The notes beneath the pieces were generated by a model, which had not been told where the DNA came from, searched no databases, and worked only from the letters and a program-made list of their open reading frames with translations. Below, piece by piece: positions 35,651-43,704 of a stretch of DNA of 64,000 bases (the first letter of the stretch is position 1; each line of letters starts with the position of its first letter). The stretch spans positions 434,001 to 498,000 of the forward strand of contig NZ_JAGGQG010000002.1 in assembly GCF_018613415.1 (NCBI RefSeq), read 5' to 3'. The position numbers were made by a program, and so were the translations under genes. The stretch comes from Bacillus sp. ISL-18 (lineage in GTDB: Bacteria; Bacillota; Bacilli; Bacillales; Cytobacillaceae).

Positions 35651-37435
35651 ATGAGAAAAGTATTCAGAAGAGTTAGAAATTATTTTCATAGTGATAAAAT
35701 TAGATTTAAATACTTTTTGATTATGCTCTGCCTTTCAATATTGCCCCTTTTATTATTAGGGTTTATCTCCTTTAATATTGCCAAAAATACATTAGTTCAA
35801 AATCAAGTAGAAACTACCAGTAATAATCTTCGCACCTCTAGTGAAGTGACAGACCTTTTGTTTCGAAATATTATTAATATGGAACGTGTTATTTCATGGA
35901 GCAATAGTGTCAGAGAAGAGTTAATTGACAGCGCAGCCTTTTCGGAAGTTGGTAAAAATGTATTGGACGAGAACACAACCAAACGAATGCAAGATTTAAT
36001 ATCTAGTTATTTTATTGATACGGAAGATATTGATTCGGTTTGTCTATTTGATGTTCATTTTCGCCCTGTATGTTACGGTAACCATAATAGTATAGGCAGT
36101 ATTGAATTTAATAATAGGTACATGGAAATATCCAAATCAGCTTGGTATAAAAAGAGTGTTAATGCACAAGGAAGGCCGATTTTCTTCAGTTATAATGTCC
36201 TAGAAGGGGACAATACCACTTTTTCTTCAGTAAAACTATTACGGGATCCACAAAATGTTTTTAACCCAAAACAAATAGGTTTATTAGTTGTTAATATTAA
36301 AAAATCAATGTTTTCTAGAGTTTTAAATGATGACAGTAATAGTGTAATGGCCGTTATCGATTCTTCCAATCATGCGGTAAATACTGTATTTATTAATTCT
36401 TCAACACTGGATAAAGAGCTGTCGCAGGGTAAGCATACCTTATCGATTTTTCAAAACTTAGAACAAAAAGGTTATTTAATTAGCAGTTATACCAATAACA
36501 CAACAGGATGGACATTCGCAAATATTACAAAAGAAAAGATCCTACTAAAACAGTCTAATAAAATAGGCATTATCACAGCTAGTATTTCTGCTATTATTGC
36601 GATCATAGCCTTATTAATCTCTTATTTTTTATCCGGAAAAGTTGCGCAGCCATGGGTGCAATTAAAGAAGATGACCGTGGATTGGGCGAAAGGGTTGTGG
36701 GGTTCAGGACAAGATAATGAATCTGCCACCATTGGAGTAATCGGCGAAACATTCCAAAGAATCACTGTTGAAAACAAAGAACTAAACGAGAGGCTTATTC
36801 ATTCGCAGTTAAAAGAGCGGGAGGCCGAACTTCGTGCGTTGCAAGCCCAGATAAAACCGCACTTTTTATATAATACGCTGGACTCCATTTATTGGATGGC
36901 CATCTTGGAAAACAATAAGGATATTGCGGAGATTGCCATTGCCCTATCACAAAGTTTCAAGCTAAGTTTAAATAATGGAGAAGATTTAATTCCTATTTCA
37001 AAGGAATTAGAGCATATTCACCATTATATGACCATTCAAAACCTTCGTTATCAAAACCGGTTTCTTTATATAGAGGATGTTGACTCATCCTTAATGGAAA
37101 AACCTATTCTTAAGCTGTTACTGCAACCCTTTATCGAAAATGCAATCTATCATGGTCTTGAGACAAAAGTTGGAGAAGGGACCATTAAGTTAATAGGAAG
37201 AATCTCTGAGGGGTGGATTACCTTTACCATCAGGGATGATGGGGTGGGAATCGATGACATTCAGAAAACGGAAAGCGGCTATGGAATAAAAAATGTACGC
37301 GAGAGGCTTAAATTATTTTACGGTGAGGACAGTACCTTGTTTATTTCAAGTAAAGTAAATGAAGGAACTTGTATAGAGATTAGTTTCCGCGATAGCAAAG
37401 GGGGAGTAATGGGTGCTAAAAGCCGTGTTATTTGA
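35651..37435 (+). CDS. YesM-type sensor histidine kinase (module 3)
   Basis: 594 aa, complete. Membrane helix about 19-41, extracytoplasmic sensor about 42-295, second helix about 300-325, HAMP remnant, His_kinase domain with His404 in QIKPHFLYNTLDSIYW, and HATPase domain with FIENAIYHGLETK and DGVGI motifs. Unlike the module 2 kinase it is intact. It overlaps the next gene by 23 bp. It should phosphorylate that regulator in response to an extracellular sugar, possibly as a ligand-loaded binding protein. Confidence 0.94.
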   Translation: MRKVFRRVRNYFHSDKIRFKYFLIMLCLSILPLLLLGFISFNIAKNTLVQNQVETTSNNLRTSSEVTDLLFRNIINMERVISWSNSVREELIDSAAFSEVGKNVLDENTTKRMQDLISSYFIDTEDIDSVCLFDVHFRPVCYGNHNSIGSIEFNNRYMEISKSAWYKKSVNAQGRPIFFSYNVLEGDNTTFSSVKLLRDPQNVFNPKQIGLLVVNIKKSMFSRVLNDDSNSVMAVIDSSNHAVNTVFINSSTLDKELSQGKHTLSIFQNLEQKGYLISSYTNNTTGWTFANITKEKILLKQSNKIGIITASISAIIAIIALLISYFLSGKVAQPWVQLKKMTVDWAKGLWGSGQDNESATIGVIGETFQRITVENKELNERLIHSQLKEREAELRALQAQIKPHFLYNTLDSIYWMAILENNKDIAEIAIALSQSFKLSLNNGEDLIPISKELEHIHHYMTIQNLRYQNRFLYIEDVDSSLMEKPILKLLLQPFIENAIYHGLETKVGEGTIKLIGRISEGWITFTIRDDGVGIDDIQKTESGYGIKNVRERLKLFYGEDSTLFISSKVNEGTCIEISFRDSKGGVMGAKSRVI

Positions 37436-38900
37436 TGATGAATACATTGTTCTTCACGGGTTGCAAAAGATGATAGACTGGTCAAAATACGGAATTGAGC
37501 TGGTAGGTACAGCAAGTAATGGATTGGCAGCAATTGATTTAGTTGAAACATATTCCCCAGATATCGTTTTTACTGATATCCGAATGCCTGGAATGAATGG
37601 CTTGGAGGTTGTGGAAAAGATTTTAGAAGCTGCACCTGAGATAGTTTGTGTTGTTTTTAGTGGATTCAATGAATTTGAATATGTAAAAAAAGCTATAAAG
37701 TTAGGTGTTTCGGATTATCTGGAGAAGCCCATTACCATTCCAATGATAGAGGATACGATCCAAAGAATACTTGAAAAACTACATCATCAAAAAACAGTCC
37801 TTTCGTTAGAGGAGAAATGGGAAGATAGTAGAATTGAGCTTATCCAAAAAGCAACCTTGGATTTACTTCTTCAGGGTGATGAGGTATTGCCGAAGTGGAG
37901 GAAGAGTTTTGAGGAAGAAGTTAAGGACATTGTGGCGGTTACCGTCTTGGCTCTTTCTGAAAAAGGCCCTGACTTACCGAGCCACCCTACTTACTTTTCT
38001 GTATATATTCGCAATGGTGCAGAGCACCTGCTTGTTATTTTTCATCTGGAAGCAGATTCAACAGAACTGATGAATCAATTAATATATTGGCCGAATGAAC
38101 ATGGAATAACCATTGGTTCCGGACGAACCTATCCTGATCTTACTGAAGCACCGAAAAGCTACAAAGAAGCATTACAAGCATTACGATATGGACAGTTTAT
38201 GGAACATGGAGAATGGACACGTTTTGAGGAAATAGGAGAAAACCCCAATATCCCTAGTGATTTATCGGAACTGGAAGAAGCGATCATTTTCTTTTTGCGA
38301 ACGGGTAACAAGGCAGGACTTTACCAGCAGCTTGAGGAGTTTATAAGCAAAATTCAATTACAGCGCTTAAATCCAGACGTGATCGAGCGTGAAATATTAA
38401 AACTTATTTACCTCGGATTGGAAGTGGCAAAAGAAACAGGAGAAGATATCTCCCATTTAAGTCAGGGAAATTACTTGCCGCACGTAGACATTAGATTATT
38501 GAATACTAAAGAGCAAATGTTTAGTTGGCTAAAGCAGCAAATGGAAATGATCATGGATTGGTTCCTGCTAATTCGAAAGGATAAGAAGCATGATGCCGTA
38601 GAAAAAGCATGTGCATATATTGAAAAGAATTATTCTAAAGATTTGACGTTGCAGGATGTTGCGGAGAATGTGGGGATGAATCCAACCTATTTTAGTCTTT
38701 TATTTAAGGAAGAAATGAAGCAATCCTATATTAAATATTTGACTAAGCTGCGAATGGAGCGGGCCAAAGAACTTCTAAGGGAAGGGAAAAAGGTAGCGGA
38801 AGTTAGTGAAAAAGTAGGTTATCATACTTATCGACACTTCTCCGAATTATTCAAAAAACATGCAGGAGTTAATCCAGGGCAATATCGAGATTCTTTTTAA
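37413..38900 (+). CDS. YesN-type AraC-family response regulator (module 3)
   Basis: 495 aa from a GTG start with GGGGGAG upstream; the ATG at 37409 is in the kinase frame and not usable. Receiver domain with Asp55 in FTDIRMPGMNG, middle region of about 260 residues, and C-terminal AraC-type double HTH (about 390-495, LQDVAENVGMNPTYFSLLFKE). Translational coupling with the kinase is likely. It precedes two tandem binding-protein genes and probably activates them and possibly the upstream secreted GH3 gene; a 12-bp string CCAAAAAAAGCA occurs upstream of both (31840 and 40331). Confidence 0.93.
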   Translation: MLKAVLFDDEYIVLHGLQKMIDWSKYGIELVGTASNGLAAIDLVETYSPDIVFTDIRMPGMNGLEVVEKILEAAPEIVCVVFSGFNEFEYVKKAIKLGVSDYLEKPITIPMIEDTIQRILEKLHHQKTVLSLEEKWEDSRIELIQKATLDLLLQGDEVLPKWRKSFEEEVKDIVAVTVLALSEKGPDLPSHPTYFSVYIRNGAEHLLVIFHLEADSTELMNQLIYWPNEHGITIGSGRTYPDLTEAPKSYKEALQALRYGQFMEHGEWTRFEEIGENPNIPSDLSELEEAIIFFLRTGNKAGLYQQLEEFISKIQLQRLNPDVIEREILKLIYLGLEVAKETGEDISHLSQGNYLPHVDIRLLNTKEQMFSWLKQQMEMIMDWFLLIRKDKKHDAVEKACAYIEKNYSKDLTLQDVAENVGMNPTYFSLLFKEEMKQSYIKYLTKLRMERAKELLREGKKVAEVSEKVGYHTYRHFSELFKKHAGVNPGQYRDSF

Positions 38901-38929
38901 TCCTTTTACAGATGAGAGAAAGAGCGGAA

Positions 38930-40249
38930 ATGAGTATGTTGAAATATAGGAAAATATCTTCATTCATGGTAGGAATACTTCTACTATTTTCGTTATTGAT
39001 AGCAGGTTGCAGCAATAACGATGAAAATGGTTCAACACATTCCAACACAAAGGAAGTTACCTTAAGCCTTTTAATTGATAATCAAGCAGATCAAACGGGA
39101 ATTCGAGCAGTTGCTGCCAAAATTGAAAAGAAATATCATATAAAAACAGATATTGAAACACGTCCAAGCGGAGTGGAAGGTCATCAGGTCATGAAAACCC
39201 GATTGGCTACCGGTGATATGGCAGATTTGGTTATTTATAATTCTGGATCTCTTTTGCAATCACTTAATCCGGAGGAATATTTTGTTGATTTGAAAGATGA
39301 GCCGTTTATGCGGAAAATAGTACCATCCTTTAAGGATACAGTTACCGTAAACGGCAAGGTATTCGGGCTTCCAATCGGCAGTGCGATTGCAGGTGGATGG
39401 CTCTATAACAAAAAGGTTTATCAAAAGTTAGGCTTAACTGTGCCAAAAACATGGGATGAATTAATCACCAATAGTGAAAAGATTAAAGCCGCTGGTAAAA
39501 CGGCAGTTATTGGTACTTATAAGGATGATTGGACTTCGCAGTTAATTGTTGTTGCTGATAACCATAATGTTATTTCTGCCGATCCTACCTTTGCAGAAGA
39601 CTTTTCAGTGAATAAAGCTAAATTTTCTACTACACCTGCAGCATTAAGAAGCTTTGAAAAATTATCGGAGGTGTACCAAAGGGGTTTCTTAAACAAGGAC
39701 TTTCAAATTGCTACCTTAAATGAGGGCTTGAAAATGCTAATAGATGGGACCGGGGTGCAATATCCAATGTTATCGTCTATGTTAATGGGAATTTCAAAGA
39801 AGTACCCAGATAAAATGAATGATATCGGATTCTTTCCTCAGCCTGGAGATAGCCCTGAAGGTAAGGGAGTAACGGTCTTTATGCCCGCTGCACTATATGT
39901 AAACAAGAATACACAGCATTTAGAAGCGGCAAAAAAGTGGTTATCTTTTATTGTATCTACTGAAGGGGTGAAAACGTTATATGGTGATAAGAGCCCTGTA
40001 GGACCGTTTGCCATAAAAGGGTTAATTGATCCCAAAAATGTTATCCCTGCTATAAAGGATATGTTACCCTATTTTGAAACTGGAAAAACCACGCCGGCCC
40101 TGGAATACCTGAGTCCTTTAAAGGGACCTAACCTGCCGCAAATTACCATACAAGTAGGCAGTGGAATCATTTCAGCAAAAGCCGGTGCGGAATTATATGA
40201 TAAAGATGTTGAAAAACAAGCAAAGCAGCTAGGACTTAAAGGCTGGTAG
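38930..40249 (+). CDS. Sugar-binding lipoprotein, first of a tandem pair
   Basis: About 439 aa. The start is uncertain: 38912, 38930 and 38936 are all in-frame ATGs and none has a strong Shine-Dalgarno; I use 38930, 29 bp after the regulator stop. Lipobox LLIAGC. The mature protein is clearly paralogous to the next gene product: both contain LIDNQ near the start, RLATGDM..DL, KAAGKTAVIGTYKD-type segments and the identical ending DKDVEKQAKQLGLKGW. It lacks its own visible promoter and probably reads through from the regulator gene, so it may be expressed at low level, for instance as a sensor partner of the kinase. It is followed by a terminator. Confidence 0.88.
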   Translation: MSMLKYRKISSFMVGILLLFSLLIAGCSNNDENGSTHSNTKEVTLSLLIDNQADQTGIRAVAAKIEKKYHIKTDIETRPSGVEGHQVMKTRLATGDMADLVIYNSGSLLQSLNPEEYFVDLKDEPFMRKIVPSFKDTVTVNGKVFGLPIGSAIAGGWLYNKKVYQKLGLTVPKTWDELITNSEKIKAAGKTAVIGTYKDDWTSQLIVVADNHNVISADPTFAEDFSVNKAKFSTTPAALRSFEKLSEVYQRGFLNKDFQIATLNEGLKMLIDGTGVQYPMLSSMLMGISKKYPDKMNDIGFFPQPGDSPEGKGVTVFMPAALYVNKNTQHLEAAKKWLSFIVSTEGVKTLYGDKSPVGPFAIKGLIDPKNVIPAIKDMLPYFETGKTTPALEYLSPLKGPNLPQITIQVGSGIISAKAGAELYDKDVEKQAKQLGLKGW

Positions 40250-40263
40250 CTATAACTTGAGAA

Positions 40264-40308
40264 AAAAGTCTTTCCTTCAATACAAAATTGAAAGAAAGAT
40301 TTTTTTTA
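40264..40308 (+). terminator. Terminator between the two tandem binding-protein genes
   Basis: GTCTTTCCTTCAAT pairs imperfectly with ATTGAAAGAAAGAT around ACAAA, ending in a run of eight T. Confidence 0.8.
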
Positions 40309-40358
40309 TCTAAAAAAAACGGACGTATTTCCAAAAAAAGCACCACTTAAAATATGGT

Positions 40359-40373
40359 ATGAAAGCGCTTAAA
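40359..40373 (+). promoter_or_regulatory. cre-like site upstream of the second tandem binding-protein gene
   Basis: ATGAAAGCGCTTAAA matches the cre consensus at 14 of 15 positions and has the GAAAGCGCTT core. It lies 74 bp before the start codon and overlaps a weak -10-like TATGGT (40353-40358). Confidence 0.55.
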
Positions 40374-40446
40374 ATGAAATTAATCACCCAGTATAAATGC
40401 CAGAGATATGTATTAGTAAGAACTACATTAAAAAGGGGGAAAAGAG

Positions 40447-41772
40447 ATGATCAGGAATAAAAAGAAAAAGATCGCCTCAATATTGTTAAGTAGTGCACTA
40501 ATGGCGGGAATATTAGCAGGATGCAGCAGCAAGGAAGAAGCCACTTCAGGTGGTGGCGGCAGTAAAAGTCAAGAAAAGGAAAAACTAACCTTCCTAATTG
40601 ATAATCAGACACAATTAGATGGTATCAATGCGATTATCGCTGCATTTGAAAAGAAGAATAATATTAAAGTAGAAATTGAGACTCGTCCTGGCGGCTCAGA
40701 GGGTGATAATATCATCAAAACTCGCTTAGCAACCGGTGATATGACGGATCTAGTATGGAATAACTCAGGTTCACAGTTACAAGCACTGAACCCTGAACAA
40801 AATTTTGCCGACCTAAGTAAAGAGCCTTTCATGGGAAATATCATGGACGATTACAAAAAAGCCGTTTCTGCAAATGGAAAGGTGTTTGGAATTCCGGGGA
40901 CACCAACCAATGCCGGAGGCTGGTTATATAACAAAAAGGTTTATGCAGAACTTGGTCTTTCCGTTCCTAAAACATGGGATGAGTTAATGGCTAATAATGA
41001 AAAAATTAAACAAGCTGGCAAAACGGCTGTTATCGGAACTTATAAAGATACTTGGACATCTCAAGTTATTGTCCTTGCAGATAACTATAATGTTCTTGCT
41101 GATGATCCGAATTTCGCAGATGATTTTACAGCTAATAAAGCAAAAATTGCGACAACCCCTGCAGCACTTCGAAGCTTTGAAAAGTTAGCCGAGGTTTATA
41201 AAAAGGGTTATATGAATAAGGATTTCCTTGCAACTGGTTATGATGCAGGATTAAAAATGCTAGCGGATGGTACTGGTGTCCAATATCCGATGATCACGTT
41301 CGCTTTAGCTAATATAGCAGCAACTTCCCCAGACAAAATGCAGGATATTGGATTCTTCCCACAACCAAGTGACAGTGCTGATAAGAATGGGTTAACAGTG
41401 TGGATGCCTGCAGGAATCTTTATCAATAAAAATAGTGAACATATCGATGCAGCGAAGAAATTTTTAGAATTCTATGTATCTCAAGAAGGTATTGATCTAT
41501 ATACATCCAAAATCAAACCAACTGGACCGGTTGCAATAAAAGGAATCACGCTTTCAGATGATGTTTACCCTGCAGTAAAGGATATGCAGCCATATTTTGA
41601 ATCAGGCAAAACAGCTCCAGCTCTTGAATTCCTCAGCCCAGTTAAAGGGCCTAGCCTAGAGCAAATTACAACACAAGTGGGCAGTGGAATTAGCTCAGCT
41701 TTAGACGGGGCAAAGCTATACGACAAAGATGTTGAAAAACAAGCAAAACAACTAGGTCTTAAAGGTTGGTAA
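40447..41772 (+). CDS. Sugar-binding lipoprotein, second of a tandem pair
   Basis: 441 aa, ATG preceded by AAAGGGGGAAAAG. Lipobox ILAGC, Gly/Ser linker. Highly similar to the product of the preceding gene over the full length, so the two arose by tandem duplication. This copy has its own promoter region with a cre-like site, a strong ribosome binding site and is directly followed by the permeases, so it is the likely main transport partner. The hairpin after its stop probably limits read-through to the permeases. Confidence 0.92.
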   Translation: MIRNKKKKIASILLSSALMAGILAGCSSKEEATSGGGGSKSQEKEKLTFLIDNQTQLDGINAIIAAFEKKNNIKVEIETRPGGSEGDNIIKTRLATGDMTDLVWNNSGSQLQALNPEQNFADLSKEPFMGNIMDDYKKAVSANGKVFGIPGTPTNAGGWLYNKKVYAELGLSVPKTWDELMANNEKIKQAGKTAVIGTYKDTWTSQVIVLADNYNVLADDPNFADDFTANKAKIATTPAALRSFEKLAEVYKKGYMNKDFLATGYDAGLKMLADGTGVQYPMITFALANIAATSPDKMQDIGFFPQPSDSADKNGLTVWMPAGIFINKNSEHIDAAKKFLEFYVSQEGIDLYTSKIKPTGPVAIKGITLSDDVYPAVKDMQPYFESGKTAPALEFLSPVKGPSLEQITTQVGSGISSALDGAKLYDKDVEKQAKQLGLKGW

Positions 41773-41794
41773 ATATTTATTAATCTATTGATTT

Positions 41795-41826
41795 ATTGGC
41801 CCTGACTAGTTTCTAGCAGGGCCAAT
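41795..41826 (+). terminator. Strong stem-loop between binding-protein and permease genes
   Basis: ATTGGCCCTG pairs perfectly with CAGGGCCAAT, extended by CTAG/CTAG around a TTT loop with a one-base bulge. No U run follows, so it is probably an mRNA 3'-protecting hairpin. Same arrangement as 22744-22770. Confidence 0.6.
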
Positions 41827-41858
41827 CTATTAGAAAGAGTTGAAAGGAGGAGAGGAAG

Positions 41859-42725
41859 ATGAATAAGTTAGCAAACAAAACGTATACCTATTACTTCCTT
41901 TTACCAGCAGGTATCGTTTATTTTGTCTTTTTCTTGTTGCCGACCATTATGTCACTTTTTTTCAGTATGACCTGGTGGACGTTAACAGATTGGAAGTTTA
42001 TTGGTTTTGAAAACTTTAAGACATTCTTATCAGAACCATCATTGAATATTGGTTTTAAGAACACTCTAATATACGCAGTTGTAACATCAGGTTTGAAAGT
42101 CATTCTTGGTCTTTTACTAGGTGTCTTTCTTAGTTCTAAATTAAAAACTGTCGGGTTTATTCGTTCGATGATCTTTTTTCCTACATTGTTAAGTACGATT
42201 GCAGTGGGTATTGCGTTTACCATGTTAATGCATCCTTCTCAGGGGCTAATTAATATAGTCCTTAAAGGAATCGGAATTGTTGGGCCTGACTGGTTAGGGA
42301 ATACGAAAATTGCTCTTGTTTCTGTCGCCTTGGTTGATGTTTGGAAAGGGGTCGGAATGGCGACCGTTATTTTCATTGCAGGAATTATGTCTATTCCAGA
42401 AGATTACTATGAAGCACTTATGATGGATGGTGGAAATGCATGGCATAAATTTAAGAGCATCATTTTACCTCTTAGCAGACCAGCGATGAACACAGTTATC
42501 ATTCTTTCCTTTATTGGAGGCCTGCGTTCGTTTGATTTAATCTGGACCATGACAAAAGGAGGACCTGGTTTTAGTACTGACCTGATTGCCTCCATTATAT
42601 ATAAGCAATATCAGGCAGGTTTTTTCGGTCTTTCAACGGCTGGAAATGTTATTTTATTCATCCTCGTTTCTGCGTTAGCCTTTCCTCTTTATGCTTATCT
42701 CAATAGTAAAGAGGTGGACTTATAA
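41859..42725 (+). CDS. Sugar ABC transporter permease, MalF/UgpA-like (module 3)
   Basis: 288 aa, six predicted helices, EAA loop EALMMDGGNAWHKFK and the MTKGGPGFSTDLIASIIYKQ region typical of the branch. AAGGAGGAGAGG precedes the ATG. The stop codon shares a base with the start of the next gene (TAATG), so the two are coupled. Works with the tandem lipoproteins and the next permease; ATPase encoded elsewhere. Confidence 0.92.
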   Translation: MNKLANKTYTYYFLLPAGIVYFVFFLLPTIMSLFFSMTWWTLTDWKFIGFENFKTFLSEPSLNIGFKNTLIYAVVTSGLKVILGLLLGVFLSSKLKTVGFIRSMIFFPTLLSTIAVGIAFTMLMHPSQGLINIVLKGIGIVGPDWLGNTKIALVSVALVDVWKGVGMATVIFIAGIMSIPEDYYEALMMDGGNAWHKFKSIILPLSRPAMNTVIILSFIGGLRSFDLIWTMTKGGPGFSTDLIASIIYKQYQAGFFGLSTAGNVILFILVSALAFPLYAYLNSKEVDL

Positions 42726-43618
42726 TGAGTAAAGTGGTCATAAGTGAAATCGAAACAAAACCAATAATGACAAAGAAAAGTAAGGTGAAGGTGCGTAAAA
42801 AACTTTGGAAAGTTCTAGTCGAATGCTTTGCTGTTATCGCCACACTGGGGATCTTTGGAATACCATTTTATTTTGTTCTTATCAATGCCTTTAAAGATGT
42901 AAAGGAATCATCATTATTAAATATGGATTGGCCAAGAACATTTCACATTATGGAGAATTTCCAGGCGGTTATTAGTGCTAGGGATGGAATGATTCTTCGT
43001 GCTTTTTATAATAGTGTGATGATAACAGGATTATCGATTATTCTTCTCATCTTACTAGGTGCTGCTGCTGGCTATGTATTACAGCGGAAAGTAACAAAAG
43101 TAACACCATTTATTAATTTTTTTATTCTCGCGGGGTTGATCATTCCTCCGGCAGTAGTCCCAACAATCTGGGTGCTTCAAGAAATTGGGCTATTTAAAAC
43201 AATGCCAGGAATTGTCCTTGTTGAGGTAGCATTAAATCTGCCATTTACGATTATATTGTATCGAGGCTTTATGGTTACAATTCCTAGATCTCTTGATGAG
43301 GCAGCTTTAATAGATGGATGTGGAAGGTTCCGCTTATTCTTTAATATTATATTACCATTGCTAAAACCAGTATCCGCAACGGTAATCGTTTTAACAGCAG
43401 TAAGTGTCTATAATGATTTTGTGAATCCATTATACTTTTTTCCAGGAGCAGAGAACGCTACATTACAGTTAACACTTTATAATTTTATGAGTATGTACAT
43501 TACGCAGTGGAATTTACTTTTTACTAATATTCTAGTGATCTCTATTCCACCGCTTATCCTATTTATTATTTTTAACAAGAAAATTGTTGCTGGAATGACG
43601 GCAGGATCGGTGAAATAA
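42725..43618 (+). CDS. Sugar ABC transporter permease, MalG/UgpE-like (module 3)
   Basis: 297 aa with a Lys-rich N-terminal tail, six predicted helices, EAA loop EAALIDGCGRFRLFF and the C-terminal GMTAGSVK ending. One-base overlap with the previous gene. Third MalG-type permease of the window, completing the importer of this module. The following GH78 gene is 86 bp away behind a hairpin. Confidence 0.92.
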   Translation: MSKVVISEIETKPIMTKKSKVKVRKKLWKVLVECFAVIATLGIFGIPFYFVLINAFKDVKESSLLNMDWPRTFHIMENFQAVISARDGMILRAFYNSVMITGLSIILLILLGAAAGYVLQRKVTKVTPFINFFILAGLIIPPAVVPTIWVLQEIGLFKTMPGIVLVEVALNLPFTIILYRGFMVTIPRSLDEAALIDGCGRFRLFFNIILPLLKPVSATVIVLTAVSVYNDFVNPLYFFPGAENATLQLTLYNFMSMYITQWNLLFTNILVISIPPLILFIIFNKKIVAGMTAGSVK

Positions 43619-43646
43619 GGAGTTACAAAAAATTGAAGTTTGATTA

Positions 43647-43686
43647 AAGACCCGATTTCATCCTGTTCAAAGAATGATCGGGTCTT
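43647..43686 (+). terminator. Stem-loop between permease and GH78 genes
   Basis: AAGACCCGAT pairs perfectly with ATCGGGTCTT across a 20-nt loop; followed by AACTTT, not a real U tract. Probable partial terminator or processing hairpin. Confidence 0.5.
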
Positions 43687-43704
43687 AACTTTGGAGGTAA
43701 ATCT

